Notes under the pieces: model-generated
What the model was told of the DNA's origin: nothing
Databases searched by the model: none
The model's input: the letters and a program-made list of their open reading frames with translations, nothing else
Shown: piece after piece, positions 28,792 to 38,743 of the stretch
How positions within the stretch are numbered: position 1 is the first letter of the stretch
How the letters are laid out: each line of letters starts with the position of its first letter
Assembly (NCBI GenBank): GCA_021158435.1
Contig: JAGGUQ010000010.1
Coordinates: forward strand, 1 to 45,492
Reading direction: 5' to 3'
Length of the DNA stretch: 45,492 nucleotides
Source of the DNA: a bacterium
Lineage (GTDB): Bacteria > Patescibacteriota > Patescibacteriia > UBA2591 > MWDC01
Translations under genes and position numbers: made by a program

Positions 28792-29631
28792 ATGGGGACT
28801 AAAATAAAAGTAAGGAAGGCAAATGGCAAATGGGAATCTTTTGATTTGAATAGGATAAAAAAGACTTGTTATAAAGCAGGTGTAAATAAGAAAGTTGCTG
28901 ATTCAATAGCAAAAAAAGTTAGCCAACAGGTTTATAATGGCATTTCAACAAGGAAAATTCTTAAAAAAATTCAGAATTATCTCAAGGAATATAAGTCCAG
29001 CGCTGCTGCTATTTATTCTTTAAAATCAGCTCTAATGAGGTTAGGTCCATCAGGCTTTGTATTTGAGGATTACATTACTCGATTGTTTAGAGCCTGTGGC
29101 TGGCAAGCAACAAATCCTGAACCTATTTTAGGTTTTTGTATTTCTCATGAAGTTGATATTATCCTTAATAAAAAAGGGGATTATTATCCTGTAGAATGTA
29201 AATATCATAATAAAAGGGGTATTTATTCTGGATCTAAAGATGTATTATATACTTGGGGAAGATTTTTAGATTTAAAAAAGGGAGCTCAATTTAAGAAAAA
29301 TTTTTTTAATTTTAAAAAACCTTTATTGGTTACTAATACCAAGTTTTCAGAGCAGGCAAAACAATTTGCGTGTTGTCAGCAGATTGAACTTTTAGGGTGG
29401 AATTATCCAAGAAAAAGTTTAAATTTTTATATTCATAAAACTAAACTTTGGCCAATAACTATAATCCCTAATTTAAATTATAATCTTCGTTTTAAGCTTT
29501 TTAGAGAAAAAATTATTTGTTTAGAGGATTTATTTTCTTATGATTTTAAGTTAAAATATACTGGGATATCTTATCAAACAATTAAGAGCCTTCAAAGGCA
29601 AGCAAATGAAATTTTAACTGCTTATAAATAA
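28792..29631 (+). CDS. ATP-cone domain fused to a restriction endonuclease-like (Mrr-type PD-(D/E)XK) domain
   Basis: N-term IKVRKANGKWESFDLNRIKKTCYKAGV...ISTRKILKKIQNYL (ATP-cone); GFVFEDYITRLFRACGW...HEVDIILNKKGDYYPVECKYHNK (D-x(n)-ExK). Confidence 0.8.
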   Translation: MGTKIKVRKANGKWESFDLNRIKKTCYKAGVNKKVADSIAKKVSQQVYNGISTRKILKKIQNYLKEYKSSAAAIYSLKSALMRLGPSGFVFEDYITRLFRACGWQATNPEPILGFCISHEVDIILNKKGDYYPVECKYHNKRGIYSGSKDVLYTWGRFLDLKKGAQFKKNFFNFKKPLLVTNTKFSEQAKQFACCQQIELLGWNYPRKSLNFYIHKTKLWPITIIPNLNYNLRFKLFREKIICLEDLFSYDFKLKYTGISYQTIKSLQRQANEILTAYK

Positions 29632-29635
29632 AATT

Positions 29636-31306
29636 ATGGTTTTAAGCAACAACCCTTTAACCCCAGAAGAAGTAGAAGAAAAACTTAGAGAGAAGTTAAA
29701 GAACTTAAGTTTAGAGAAAATAGAAGAGAATACTAAAAAGCTAGCCCAAAGTTCAGGAATGCCTTATATTCGGCTTAAGGGTTTTCCCATTACCCCTGAG
29801 GCATTAAGATTAATTAAAGAAGATAAAGCAAGAGCAATTAAGGCAGTTTGTTTTTATCAAAGTGAAACAGAAATAAAAATTGGGACCAGTTTAGTTAATA
29901 ACCCTGAATTAGATGAGTTACTTAAACAAATAGAACAAGATACAGGAAAAAAAGTTCAGGTTTTTTTAATTTCAGAGAATAGTTTGAAATATGCTTTAGA
30001 TTTATATAAAACATTACCCCATCTTTATCAACCTTCTAAAAAAGTTGAAATTACCAGCCAGGATTTAGAAAAATTTGAGAAAAAAATTAAGACATTTCGC
30101 GATTTAAATGAAGAAGTTCAAAAAGCAAGTACTTCAGATTTCATTTCCTTAATTTTAGCTTCAGCAATTAAATCTAGAGCATCTGATATTCATATTGAAG
30201 CAGAAGAAAAAGATATAAAAGTTCGCTTCAGAATTGATGGGGTATTAGTAGATGTGGCTAGTATTGATAAGAAATTTTGGAAACAAATTATTTCGAGGTT
30301 AAAACTTTTATCCTCATTAAAATTGAATGTTAGTGACGTTCCTCAAGATGGAAGGTTTAGCATTAAGCTGCCTTCTGATAAGCTGGATATTAGAATTTCT
30401 TGTTTGCCAACAGCTTTTGGAGAAAGTGTAGTTATGAGGCTTTTACGCTCTTCAGCTGTTGGTTTGAAATTTGAAGATTTAGGATTTTTTGGTGAGGCTT
30501 TTGAAATTTTGTCTAAAGAAATACAAAGGCCAAATGGAATGATTATAACCACTGGGCCGACTGGAAGTGGTAAAACAACTACTTTGTATGCAATTCTTAA
30601 TAAAATTAACCGGCCAGAGGTAAAAATTTTAACATTAGAAGATCCTATTGAGTACCAATTGCCAGGAATAAATCAAAGCCAAATTGATAAAAGTAAAGAT
30701 TATACATTTGCTAAAGGTTTGAGATCTCTTTTAAGGCAGGATCCTGATGTAATTATGGTAGGCGAGATAAGGGATTCAGAAACAGCAAAAATTGCTGTTC
30801 AAGCAGCTTTAACTGGACACTTAGTAATTTCAACTTTACACACCAATGATGCAGCTGGGGCTATTCCTCGTTTTCTTTCTTTAGGAGTTGAGCCATATCT
30901 TTTAGCTCCAGCTTTAAATGTAATTATTGCTCAGAGATTAGTAAGAAGAATTTGCCCTGAGTGTAAAAAAGAGGCTAAATTAGATGAAGAACTGCTTCAA
31001 AGAGTAAAAAAAGACTTATCACCAGTAGCTGAAAAGCAAGGTATATCTTTAGACAATTTAACCTTTTATAAAGGGGAAGGGTGTAGTAATTGTCAAGGTT
31101 TAGGTTATCGTGGAAGAATAGGTATTTATGAGGTTTTAAAAGTAGATTCGGAAATTGAAAAGCTAATAAGCAAAGGAGATGTTTCTGAGTATGATATAAA
31201 ACAAGCAGCAGACAAACAAGGAATGGTAACTATGGTCCAGGATGGTTTGATTAAAGCAGTTAAAGGCATTACTACTGTTGAGGAAGTTTATAGAGTTATT
31301 GAATAA
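29636..31306 (+). CDS. pilB: type IV pilus/type II secretion assembly ATPase PilB/GspE
   Basis: ASDIHIEAEEKDIKVRFRIDGVL, TTGPTGSGKTTTLYAIL, LRSLLRQDPDVIMVGEIRDSETAKIAVQAALTGHLVISTLHTND, zinc CPEC/CSNC. Confidence 0.95.
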   Translation: MVLSNNPLTPEEVEEKLREKLKNLSLEKIEENTKKLAQSSGMPYIRLKGFPITPEALRLIKEDKARAIKAVCFYQSETEIKIGTSLVNNPELDELLKQIEQDTGKKVQVFLISENSLKYALDLYKTLPHLYQPSKKVEITSQDLEKFEKKIKTFRDLNEEVQKASTSDFISLILASAIKSRASDIHIEAEEKDIKVRFRIDGVLVDVASIDKKFWKQIISRLKLLSSLKLNVSDVPQDGRFSIKLPSDKLDIRISCLPTAFGESVVMRLLRSSAVGLKFEDLGFFGEAFEILSKEIQRPNGMIITTGPTGSGKTTTLYAILNKINRPEVKILTLEDPIEYQLPGINQSQIDKSKDYTFAKGLRSLLRQDPDVIMVGEIRDSETAKIAVQAALTGHLVISTLHTNDAAGAIPRFLSLGVEPYLLAPALNVIIAQRLVRRICPECKKEAKLDEELLQRVKKDLSPVAEKQGISLDNLTFYKGEGCSNCQGLGYRGRIGIYEVLKVDSEIEKLISKGDVSEYDIKQAADKQGMVTMVQDGLIKAVKGITTVEEVYRVIE

Positions 31307-31315
31307 AAAAGCGAT

Positions 31316-32362
31316 ATGGAAAAGAACAGCAAGAGGTTGGCAGTTGTTATCCCTTGTTATAATGGAAAGGAATATATAGAAAACTTGCTTTTATCATTAA
31401 AAAAGGGGAGCGTCCAACCTAATAAAATAATTTTGGTTGATAATGGTTCAACTGACGGAACTTATGTCTTTGTAAAAGAAAATTTTTCTGAAGTTGAACT
31501 GATTTTTTTTAAAGGAAAATTGGGCTATGCTAAAGCATCAAATATAGGAATTAAAAAGGCAATAGAACAAGGATATAAATATATCCTTCTCTTGAACCAG
31601 GATATAATTTGTAAGGAGAATACCATTGAGAAATTTCTTTATTATGCAGAAATATATAAAGATTTTTTTATTATTTTTCCTTTAATTCTTTTCTGGCCGC
31701 CAGGAGAAAATAAAATTATGAATGCAGGAACTTTAATGCACTTTCTTGGATTTGGCTATTCTGGCTCTTATAAATTACCTTTATCTCAGTTAAAAATAGG
31801 GAAATATTCCTATGCTCCAGGATGTTCTTTGCTGTTTAACTCAAAAAAACTAAAGAAAATTGGCCTGTTTGATGAAGATATTGTGATGTATCATGAAGAC
31901 TCAGATCTTTCTTTAAGGGGGCGATTTTTAAAGGAAAAGATTATTTTTATTCCAGAAATTCAAGTTTATCATTTATATAAAGAAAAAATTGACCATTTTC
32001 GTTGGTATTGGTCTGAGCGTAATCGTTTATTTATTCTTTTTAAGTTTTATAAGCTTCCTACTTTAATTTTAATGTTCCCGTTTTTTGTTTTTATGGAAAT
32101 AGGGATTATTTTTTTTAGCTTGCTTGGAGGATGGCTTGATCTAAAAATAAGGACATATTTTGATTTTTTGCGTCTTTTCAAAAAAATGCTTAAAAAAAGA
32201 AGAATGATCCAGCAAACCCGTCAAATAACTGATAAGGAATTTTTAGCATATCTTACGCCTGTTTTTAATTTCCCAGAGGTTAGCAGTCCTTTAATTAAAT
32301 ATATAGTTAATCCTATTTTTGGTTTAGGTTATAAAATTATATATTTTTTTGCTTTTTGGTAA
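31316..32362 (+). CDS. GT2-family glycosyltransferase (rhamnosyltransferase-like)
   Basis: RLAVVIPCYNGKEYIENLLLSL, ILVDNGSTDGTY, LLNQDI, DEDIVMYHEDSDLSLRGR. Confidence 0.92.
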   Translation: MEKNSKRLAVVIPCYNGKEYIENLLLSLKKGSVQPNKIILVDNGSTDGTYVFVKENFSEVELIFFKGKLGYAKASNIGIKKAIEQGYKYILLLNQDIICKENTIEKFLYYAEIYKDFFIIFPLILFWPPGENKIMNAGTLMHFLGFGYSGSYKLPLSQLKIGKYSYAPGCSLLFNSKKLKKIGLFDEDIVMYHEDSDLSLRGRFLKEKIIFIPEIQVYHLYKEKIDHFRWYWSERNRLFILFKFYKLPTLILMFPFFVFMEIGIIFFSLLGGWLDLKIRTYFDFLRLFKKMLKKRRMIQQTRQITDKEFLAYLTPVFNFPEVSSPLIKYIVNPIFGLGYKIIYFFAFW

Positions 32363-32377
32363 TTTTGAACAGCTTTT

Positions 32378-33532
32378 ATGAAAATTGCTCACTTTGTTTG
32401 TCGGTTCCCACCATATAAAGGAGGAATAGGCAATGTTTGTTATTATCAGGCAAAATATTTGTCCAAACTAGGCAATGAGGTTGTTGTTTTTACCCATTAT
32501 AATAGAAAAGAGCAGGGCCAGATTAATAGAACTAAAGAAAATTTTAAGGTTAAGGCTTTACCTTATTTATTTGCCTACGGCAATGCTTGTTTATGCCTTC
32601 CTGTTCAGATTAAACAGTGGAATCAATTTGACGTTATTCATCTTCATTTCCCCTTTATTGGTTTTGCTGAACAACTTTTATTTTTAAAAAAAATAGGCTT
32701 AATAAAACCCTATTTTGTTGTTCAGTATCATATGGATTTAGTTGGACAAGGAATAATAAAACATATCTTTAGTTTTTATAATAAATTTACTCTTCCTTTA
32801 CTCCTATCAGCTGATAAAATAATAACTAGTTCTCTAGACTATCTTATTCACTCTAAAATATCTAAATACTATCAAAAGAGAAAAAGCAAATTTGAAGTAA
32901 TTCCTTTAGGCATAGATGAAAATAAATTTTTTCCTTTAAAGAAAAAATTAGAAAATAAGAAAAATTTAGAGATTCTTTTTGTTGGAGGATTAGACAAAGC
33001 TCACTATTTTAAAGGAGTAGACATTTTAATTAGGGCATTTGCTAAAATTAATTTATTATTTCCTAATACAAAGTTGATTATCATAGGGCAGGGAGATTTA
33101 ATAGACTATTATAAAAATTTGGCCAAGCAATTAAAAATAGAAAAGAAAATATCTTTTTTATCAAAAGTTGAAAATAGGAATTTACCTTCTTACTACCAAA
33201 GAGCAGATATTTTTGTTTTACCTTCTATTAATCAGTCAGAAGCTTTTGGTATTGTTTCCTTAGAAGCAATGGCTTGCGGATGCCCAATTATTGTTTCAGA
33301 TTTACCAGGAGTAAGAACTTTAGTTAAAGGAAATGGATTTGTAGTTAAGCCAGCAAATGTTGAGGATTTAGTTAAAAAAATAAAAATATTGTTATCTAAC
33401 TCCCAAGTAAGAGAAAAAATGGGGGAGGAATCTTCTAAAATAGCCTTAAAAAATTTTACTTGGTCTAAAATAACAAAAAAATTATTATCTATTTATGAAA
33501 AAGGAGTTTTTTCAGATAATAAAAACAAATAA
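32378..33532 (+). CDS. GT4-family glycosyltransferase
   Basis: PPYKGGIGNVCYYQAKYLSKLGNEV, PLGIDENKF, LPSINQSEAFGIVSLEAMACGCPIIVSDLPGVR. Confidence 0.94.
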   Translation: MKIAHFVCRFPPYKGGIGNVCYYQAKYLSKLGNEVVVFTHYNRKEQGQINRTKENFKVKALPYLFAYGNACLCLPVQIKQWNQFDVIHLHFPFIGFAEQLLFLKKIGLIKPYFVVQYHMDLVGQGIIKHIFSFYNKFTLPLLLSADKIITSSLDYLIHSKISKYYQKRKSKFEVIPLGIDENKFFPLKKKLENKKNLEILFVGGLDKAHYFKGVDILIRAFAKINLLFPNTKLIIIGQGDLIDYYKNLAKQLKIEKKISFLSKVENRNLPSYYQRADIFVLPSINQSEAFGIVSLEAMACGCPIIVSDLPGVRTLVKGNGFVVKPANVEDLVKKIKILLSNSQVREKMGEESSKIALKNFTWSKITKKLLSIYEKGVFSDNKNK

Positions 33533-35765
33533 ATATTTTTCTGGAACTATACTTGGGGCATTTATTGCCCTTTTTTGGTTTTTAAATTTTCATTTTTTTG
33601 AAGTAAAAATTTTAAATTTTGTTTTATTTATTCTTTATTTTTGGCTTAATGGTTTTTATTTAGGAAAAATTCTAAGAAAATTTTTCAAAATAGAATTTAG
33701 TTTTATTCTTGGCTTGGTTTATCTTTTTTTCCTGATGAACTTTTTTCTTTCTGCATTTATTGTTTTCTATAAGATAGAGCCAATTTATTTATTTGTTATT
33801 CTAGGTGTAGTTTCTATTTTGCTTTCTTTAATTAATTCATTTTTAAAGGGAGAGGAAAAAGAGAAAAAAAGAATTTTTTCTATTGTCTTTAAAATTTTCA
33901 AGAAAAAAGAAGATTCTTCTATTCCTGTTTGGTGGAAGATTTGTTTTATAGTTTTATATTTTTCTTGTTTATTAACGCTTGCTTTTTCCAGAACTTCATC
34001 AGTTATTCGTTCTCCTTGGCAATTTATATCTTCCGTTTATATATACTTATATTTAGCTTTATTTTTCTTAGTCCTTTATGTTATAAAGTTTAAGCCTAAT
34101 TTGAAGTTTTTTATTTTAATAGTAGTGCTTTTTTCTCTACTTTGTCACAGCTACTTATTTTTCCCTTACCAAGCCGGCTTTGGAGGAGATAAGTGGAGAC
34201 ACCTAGGAGTTGAAAAGTGGTTAATGCAAGGGAATACTTATTTACCAGTTCTTTTTCCTTTAAGTAAAGCTAGTTTTTTGAAAATAGGGGGGATGAAAAT
34301 CCCTGAGGTTTTCTTAGTTGGGAATAAAACTTCTTATTCTAATTTTTGGGCTGGGGTAATTAGTTTGTCTTGGCTTTTATCAATAGACCCTTTTTGGGTG
34401 GATATTTTTTTGGGGATGATGCTATATAGTTTGTTTTTCCCTTTTTTGCTTTATGAATTAGCCGGAAAGATTTTTCAGGAAAAGATAAATACTTACGGTT
34501 ATTATTTTATCTTTGTTGTTCCTTTCTTGTTTTTCCCATTCCTTTTATATGGCTCTATTAGCATTCCTTTGTCCTATGGTTTATTCCCTTTTTGTTTGAG
34601 TTTAATTTTCCTTTTAAATTATTTAAATCAAAAAATTTCTTCTAAAGAGTTTCTAGCTTTTTTTATTCTTTTTGCTTTAGTCTTATATCTTAACTATATC
34701 CTTTATTTTATTCTTTATTTATCTATTACTGTTCTTGTTATTATTTATCGACAAAAAAGAAAGCTTGGACTTAGTCTAACACTTTTGTTGATTCTTTTGT
34801 TTATTGGTTTAGGAATTGTCTTTCCTTGTTTAGATACATTTAGAGGTTATTCTGCTTTAAAAGAAGGGGTAGATATAGAAAATTCACTAACTAATTTTAG
34901 TTTAGGATTTTTAGGCTTTAAAGCTATCTTTCCACGCTTGAACGGACTTGAGCAAGATAATTGGCTTTATAGCGGCATAGAAGAAAATTTAACCAACTCT
35001 ATTTTTGGAGAGTTTTCTCTTTATTTGCAACCTTTTTTTATTTTATTATTTTGGTTTCTTGTTTTTTTGGGATTTTTACATTTATATAAATTGTCTCCAA
35101 AGCATTTTGGGTTGATTTTTGGCCTTATTTTATCAATAGCTATAGCTCAATTTATTAGTTCCAATTTCCTTGAAGGAAGCAGGTTATTTTCTAAAAGGTT
35201 AGTTCTTTTCCATTCGTTTTTATTCTTTTTCCCGTTAAGCTTGGGAATATATTCACTTTTTTCTTATAAAAAAGAGCTTTTTATCCCTCTTGTTATTGTT
35301 CTAAGTTTTTTTGCTACAACAGTTTATATTTCTGGTCCTAAATTTGATGCTGTTACTGGTGATGAGTTAAGGGCAGCTAAATATGTCTGGTCGTATTTCA
35401 AAGAAAACAGCCAAGACAAAGAGAAAAACTATTGTGTTATTGGTAATACTTGGCCGCTTCTAGCTTTGGAAGGGGTAAGTGGTGAATACATTATAGCTGG
35501 GGGATTCCCTGTTTATCAAGAATATGCTCAGCCAGAAAGGGTTTCTCTTTTTGAAAATTTAAATAGAAGTCCTCATATTAATGATTTTAAAAAAGCCCTT
35601 AAAATTACTCAGGCGAATTCTTGCTTTTTTATGACTGAAGATAGGTGGATAACTCAAGGGAGAAAGCAAAAAGTAATAGAATCTCTTAATAAAATTGCTG
35701 GGCAGCCGACAATTATTGGCGATGTTTATATTTGGTACTATCAACCTAATTCAATTAATCTTTAG
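33495..35765 (+). CDS. large polytopic membrane protein, possible GT-C-like glycosyltransferase
   Basis: Multiple TM helices; extracytoplasmic GFGGDKWRHLGVEKWL motif; in glycan cluster. Confidence 0.7.
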   Translation: MKKEFFQIIKTNKYFSGTILGAFIALFWFLNFHFFEVKILNFVLFILYFWLNGFYLGKILRKFFKIEFSFILGLVYLFFLMNFFLSAFIVFYKIEPIYLFVILGVVSILLSLINSFLKGEEKEKKRIFSIVFKIFKKKEDSSIPVWWKICFIVLYFSCLLTLAFSRTSSVIRSPWQFISSVYIYLYLALFFLVLYVIKFKPNLKFFILIVVLFSLLCHSYLFFPYQAGFGGDKWRHLGVEKWLMQGNTYLPVLFPLSKASFLKIGGMKIPEVFLVGNKTSYSNFWAGVISLSWLLSIDPFWVDIFLGMMLYSLFFPFLLYELAGKIFQEKINTYGYYFIFVVPFLFFPFLLYGSISIPLSYGLFPFCLSLIFLLNYLNQKISSKEFLAFFILFALVLYLNYILYFILYLSITVLVIIYRQKRKLGLSLTLLLILLFIGLGIVFPCLDTFRGYSALKEGVDIENSLTNFSLGFLGFKAIFPRLNGLEQDNWLYSGIEENLTNSIFGEFSLYLQPFFILLFWFLVFLGFLHLYKLSPKHFGLIFGLILSIAIAQFISSNFLEGSRLFSKRLVLFHSFLFFFPLSLGIYSLFSYKKELFIPLVIVLSFFATTVYISGPKFDAVTGDELRAAKYVWSYFKENSQDKEKNYCVIGNTWPLLALEGVSGEYIIAGGFPVYQEYAQPERVSLFENLNRSPHINDFKKALKITQANSCFFMTEDRWITQGRKQKVIESLNKIAGQPTIIGDVYIWYYQPNSINL

Positions 35766-35767
35766 AT

Positions 35768-36343
35768 ATGTTTTATCGCTTTTATAGATTATTCTTTTGT
35801 TTAATCATTATTGGGTTTTTAATCTGGCTTATTTGCCAGAACTTTAGCCCAAGTAGTAAAGCGGTTGTTTGGCAGCCATCTGGAGAAGATAAACAGGTTA
35901 TTGAAACAACAAACTTTACTTCTCATTTTATCCAAAAAAAGCATATTTTAGGATTGTACCCTTCTTCAAGGTGGACGATTTTAAATGAGGGCGATTCTTA
36001 TTTAGCTGAAGTTTGGATGGAGCCTATTTATTTTTTTGTTCCTTTAATTAAAGATTCTAAAAAAGCAAAAGTAATTTTAACCTATCAAAGCAATTTGCCG
36101 GTTAGCTTAGGGTTAATGCATAAAAAGCTATTTCCTTTAGATTGGCGGTTTAAATTAGAATCTTTAAAGGATGAAGATGAAAAAAATGGCTGGAAAACAG
36201 GATCTGCTGATTTTTTTATTAGTCAAGATTTTATAAATAAAAAAGATAGGTTTAAAGGATTAGAGTTTATAATATCTTGCCCTAATTTGTATCAACAAGG
36301 TGAATATATTAAAATTAAGGAAATTCAGGTAATTTTAGAGTAA
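35768..36343 (+). CDS. TM-anchored extracytoplasmic protein, unknown
   Basis: N-terminal TM IIGFLIWLICQNF, then soluble beta-rich-looking region. Confidence 0.65.
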   Translation: MFYRFYRLFFCLIIIGFLIWLICQNFSPSSKAVVWQPSGEDKQVIETTNFTSHFIQKKHILGLYPSSRWTILNEGDSYLAEVWMEPIYFFVPLIKDSKKAKVILTYQSNLPVSLGLMHKKLFPLDWRFKLESLKDEDEKNGWKTGSADFFISQDFINKKDRFKGLEFIISCPNLYQQGEYIKIKEIQVILE

Positions 36344-36348
36344 ATTAA

Positions 36349-36579
36349 ATGTTTAGTAATTTTTTTCATAAAAAAAATAAAAAGAGTATTCCAGGTTTAA
36401 AGCGAGCCTTAACTATTCTTTTCAAGGATATATTTTTGTTTTCTTTATGCTTTTTCCTTTTACTCCTAATACTTGAAGATATAAAGCCTGGGTTTGTTGT
36501 TTTTTGGTTTAATCCTTTAAACACTTTTTATATTTTATTACCAAGTTTATTAATCTATTTAATTTTAATATTTCTCTAA
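36349..36579 (+). CDS. small two-TM protein
   Basis: 76-aa ORF packed between neighbours; two hydrophobic segments. Confidence 0.55.
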   Translation: MFSNFFHKKNKKSIPGLKRALTILFKDIFLFSLCFFLLLLILEDIKPGFVVFWFNPLNTFYILLPSLLIYLILIFL

Positions 36580-38721
36580 ATGACTCTAACTAAAGAAAAA
36601 CTAGCAAAGTTTTTTCAAGTGTCAGAGGAATCGATTTATTTATTGATTATATTTCTTGTTCCACTTACTTTTAGCCTGTCCATTTATAATCATTGGCAAA
36701 TGGCTAAAAATATTGTTTTCCAAAGTTTAGTTGAAATTTTGTTTTTTCTTTTTCTTTCACAGGTTATTATTTTTGGTTTGCCAAAAGAAAAAATAAAAAA
36801 ATCTTTAAAATTTATTCTTCCTGCTTTCATTTTTATTTTATCTTTACTAATTGCAACTATTTTTTCTCCAGTTAAATGGATGAGTTTCTGGGGTGAATGG
36901 CAAAGAAAAATGGGTTTGTTAACCTGGGTTCACTTTTTTGTCTTTTATTGTATCTTTGTTTTGCTTGATAAAAATAAAGCGCAACTAAAAAGAATTTTTT
37001 TAGTAGTTGTTTTTACCTTGTTTTTGGTTAATTTATATGGGTTTATTCAGTTTTTCCGTTACGATCCTTTTTCCTGGAATTTAGAATTGCCAGTACTAAA
37101 AGTGTTAGATTATAGGGTTTTTTCTACTTTAGGCCAGCCCAATTTTCTGGCTTCTTGGTTAATTTTAACGATTCCTTTTTTAATTATTTGTCTTGTTCAT
37201 TCTCACAAATTCTTGGTCCGCTATTTATTATTTATTCTTATTTTTAGTAGTTTAGTTATTCTTATTCTAACTCAAAGTAGGGGAGGGTTAATTGGCTTTT
37301 TTTCTAGTTTATTTTTTTGCCTTTTTTGTTTTGGTTTATTCAAACTAAAGAAAAAAATTATTCCCTTAATATTTATTATTGTTTTGCTTGTTGTTTTGTT
37401 CGTTCTAAGTACATCAAGTTTAAATTTTACTTTTAAAAATAGGTTGATTAGTTTAAGTGATATAAAATCTGCGGCAGGTTATCGTCTCCACTATTGGTTA
37501 GCAAGCTTAGAAGTAATAAAAAAACGACCATTAATAGGTTATGGTTTAGATAGTCAAAGATATTACTTAACCCCATATTACACAAAAGAGCTTGCTTTAT
37601 TGGATAAACCCAACCTTTTTTTAGACAGAGCTCATAACAACATTCTTGATGTACTTTTAACTAGTGGAATTATAGGGTTGCTTTGCTGGTGGGCTTTTGT
37701 GATTTCTATCTTTTACTGGGGGATAAAATTTATTGTAAACACTGGTAAATATAAAAAAGAAGTTATTTTTATTTTAAGCGGCATTTTTGGCTATTTAATT
37801 TCTATTTTGTTCTCTTTTCATACTCATTCACCTTTACTGTATTTCTGGCTTAGTTGTGGATTGATATCCCACCTGGTTGTTACTCAAAAAACTAAAAACA
37901 CTCATTATTTTAAAGAAAGAAAACCCCTTAACCCTCCTTTTGTTTATCTGTTTATTATTGCTTTATTTTTGATTTTAGGGATTTTTGTTGTCTGGTTGAT
38001 TAATAGCTACCAATATTTAGCTAGTCATTATCTTTTAAAATCAAAAACATCTTTAATTGAATTTCAATTAGACAAAACTTATGATTTTGCTCTTAAATCA
38101 GTAAAATACGGCAGAAAAGATCCTTATTTCAAACAAATGTTTGGAGAAACCATGTTCCAAGCAAGCCAGTTAGAACCCCAAACAAATAAAAGGATATTCT
38201 TTGTTTCTCAAGGCATAGAACAAATTCAGAGCATACCTAAAACTCTACGTCCTATAGAAGCTAAAATAAATCTTCCTCTTTTGTTAATGGAAAGAATAAG
38301 ATTAACTGGCAATGATAATGACAAACAATATGCTGAGAATCTTTATCAAGAACTAACAAGCTATGTACCTCAATGTTCCCTGGTCTGGTCTTTGTGGGCT
38401 GAATTAGAGTTGGTTTTGAAAAATTATGATCAAGCAATCCAAAAAGCTGAAAAAGCTATATCTTTACTACCTGATTACACTAAAAGTCTTTACCCTGATA
38501 TTGTAATTGAGGAAATCGTTTTTGCTAATGATAGATTGGCCAGAGCTTATTTTCAAAAAGGTAATGTAGAAAAAGCTTTAGATATTTATTCCAAAGCTTT
38601 AAAAATTGCTCCTCGGACGCCTTTTATCTGGCAAAGAATTGCTTTAATTTATCAATCTCAAGGACAAACCAAAAAAGCAGCCCAAGCTATTAAACAGAAA
38701 GAAAAATTTGAAAACTATTAA
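36580..38721 (+). CDS. O-antigen ligase/polymerase-like membrane protein with TPRs (paralog of 14636-16831)
   Basis: KKRPLIGYGLDSQRYYL, DRAHNNILDVLLTSGIIGLL, TPR at C-terminus. Confidence 0.85.
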   Translation: MTLTKEKLAKFFQVSEESIYLLIIFLVPLTFSLSIYNHWQMAKNIVFQSLVEILFFLFLSQVIIFGLPKEKIKKSLKFILPAFIFILSLLIATIFSPVKWMSFWGEWQRKMGLLTWVHFFVFYCIFVLLDKNKAQLKRIFLVVVFTLFLVNLYGFIQFFRYDPFSWNLELPVLKVLDYRVFSTLGQPNFLASWLILTIPFLIICLVHSHKFLVRYLLFILIFSSLVILILTQSRGGLIGFFSSLFFCLFCFGLFKLKKKIIPLIFIIVLLVVLFVLSTSSLNFTFKNRLISLSDIKSAAGYRLHYWLASLEVIKKRPLIGYGLDSQRYYLTPYYTKELALLDKPNLFLDRAHNNILDVLLTSGIIGLLCWWAFVISIFYWGIKFIVNTGKYKKEVIFILSGIFGYLISILFSFHTHSPLLYFWLSCGLISHLVVTQKTKNTHYFKERKPLNPPFVYLFIIALFLILGIFVVWLINSYQYLASHYLLKSKTSLIEFQLDKTYDFALKSVKYGRKDPYFKQMFGETMFQASQLEPQTNKRIFFVSQGIEQIQSIPKTLRPIEAKINLPLLLMERIRLTGNDNDKQYAENLYQELTSYVPQCSLVWSLWAELELVLKNYDQAIQKAEKAISLLPDYTKSLYPDIVIEEIVFANDRLARAYFQKGNVEKALDIYSKALKIAPRTPFIWQRIALIYQSQGQTKKAAQAIKQKEKFENY

Positions 38722-38743
38722 ATTTTATGATATTATAAAATAT

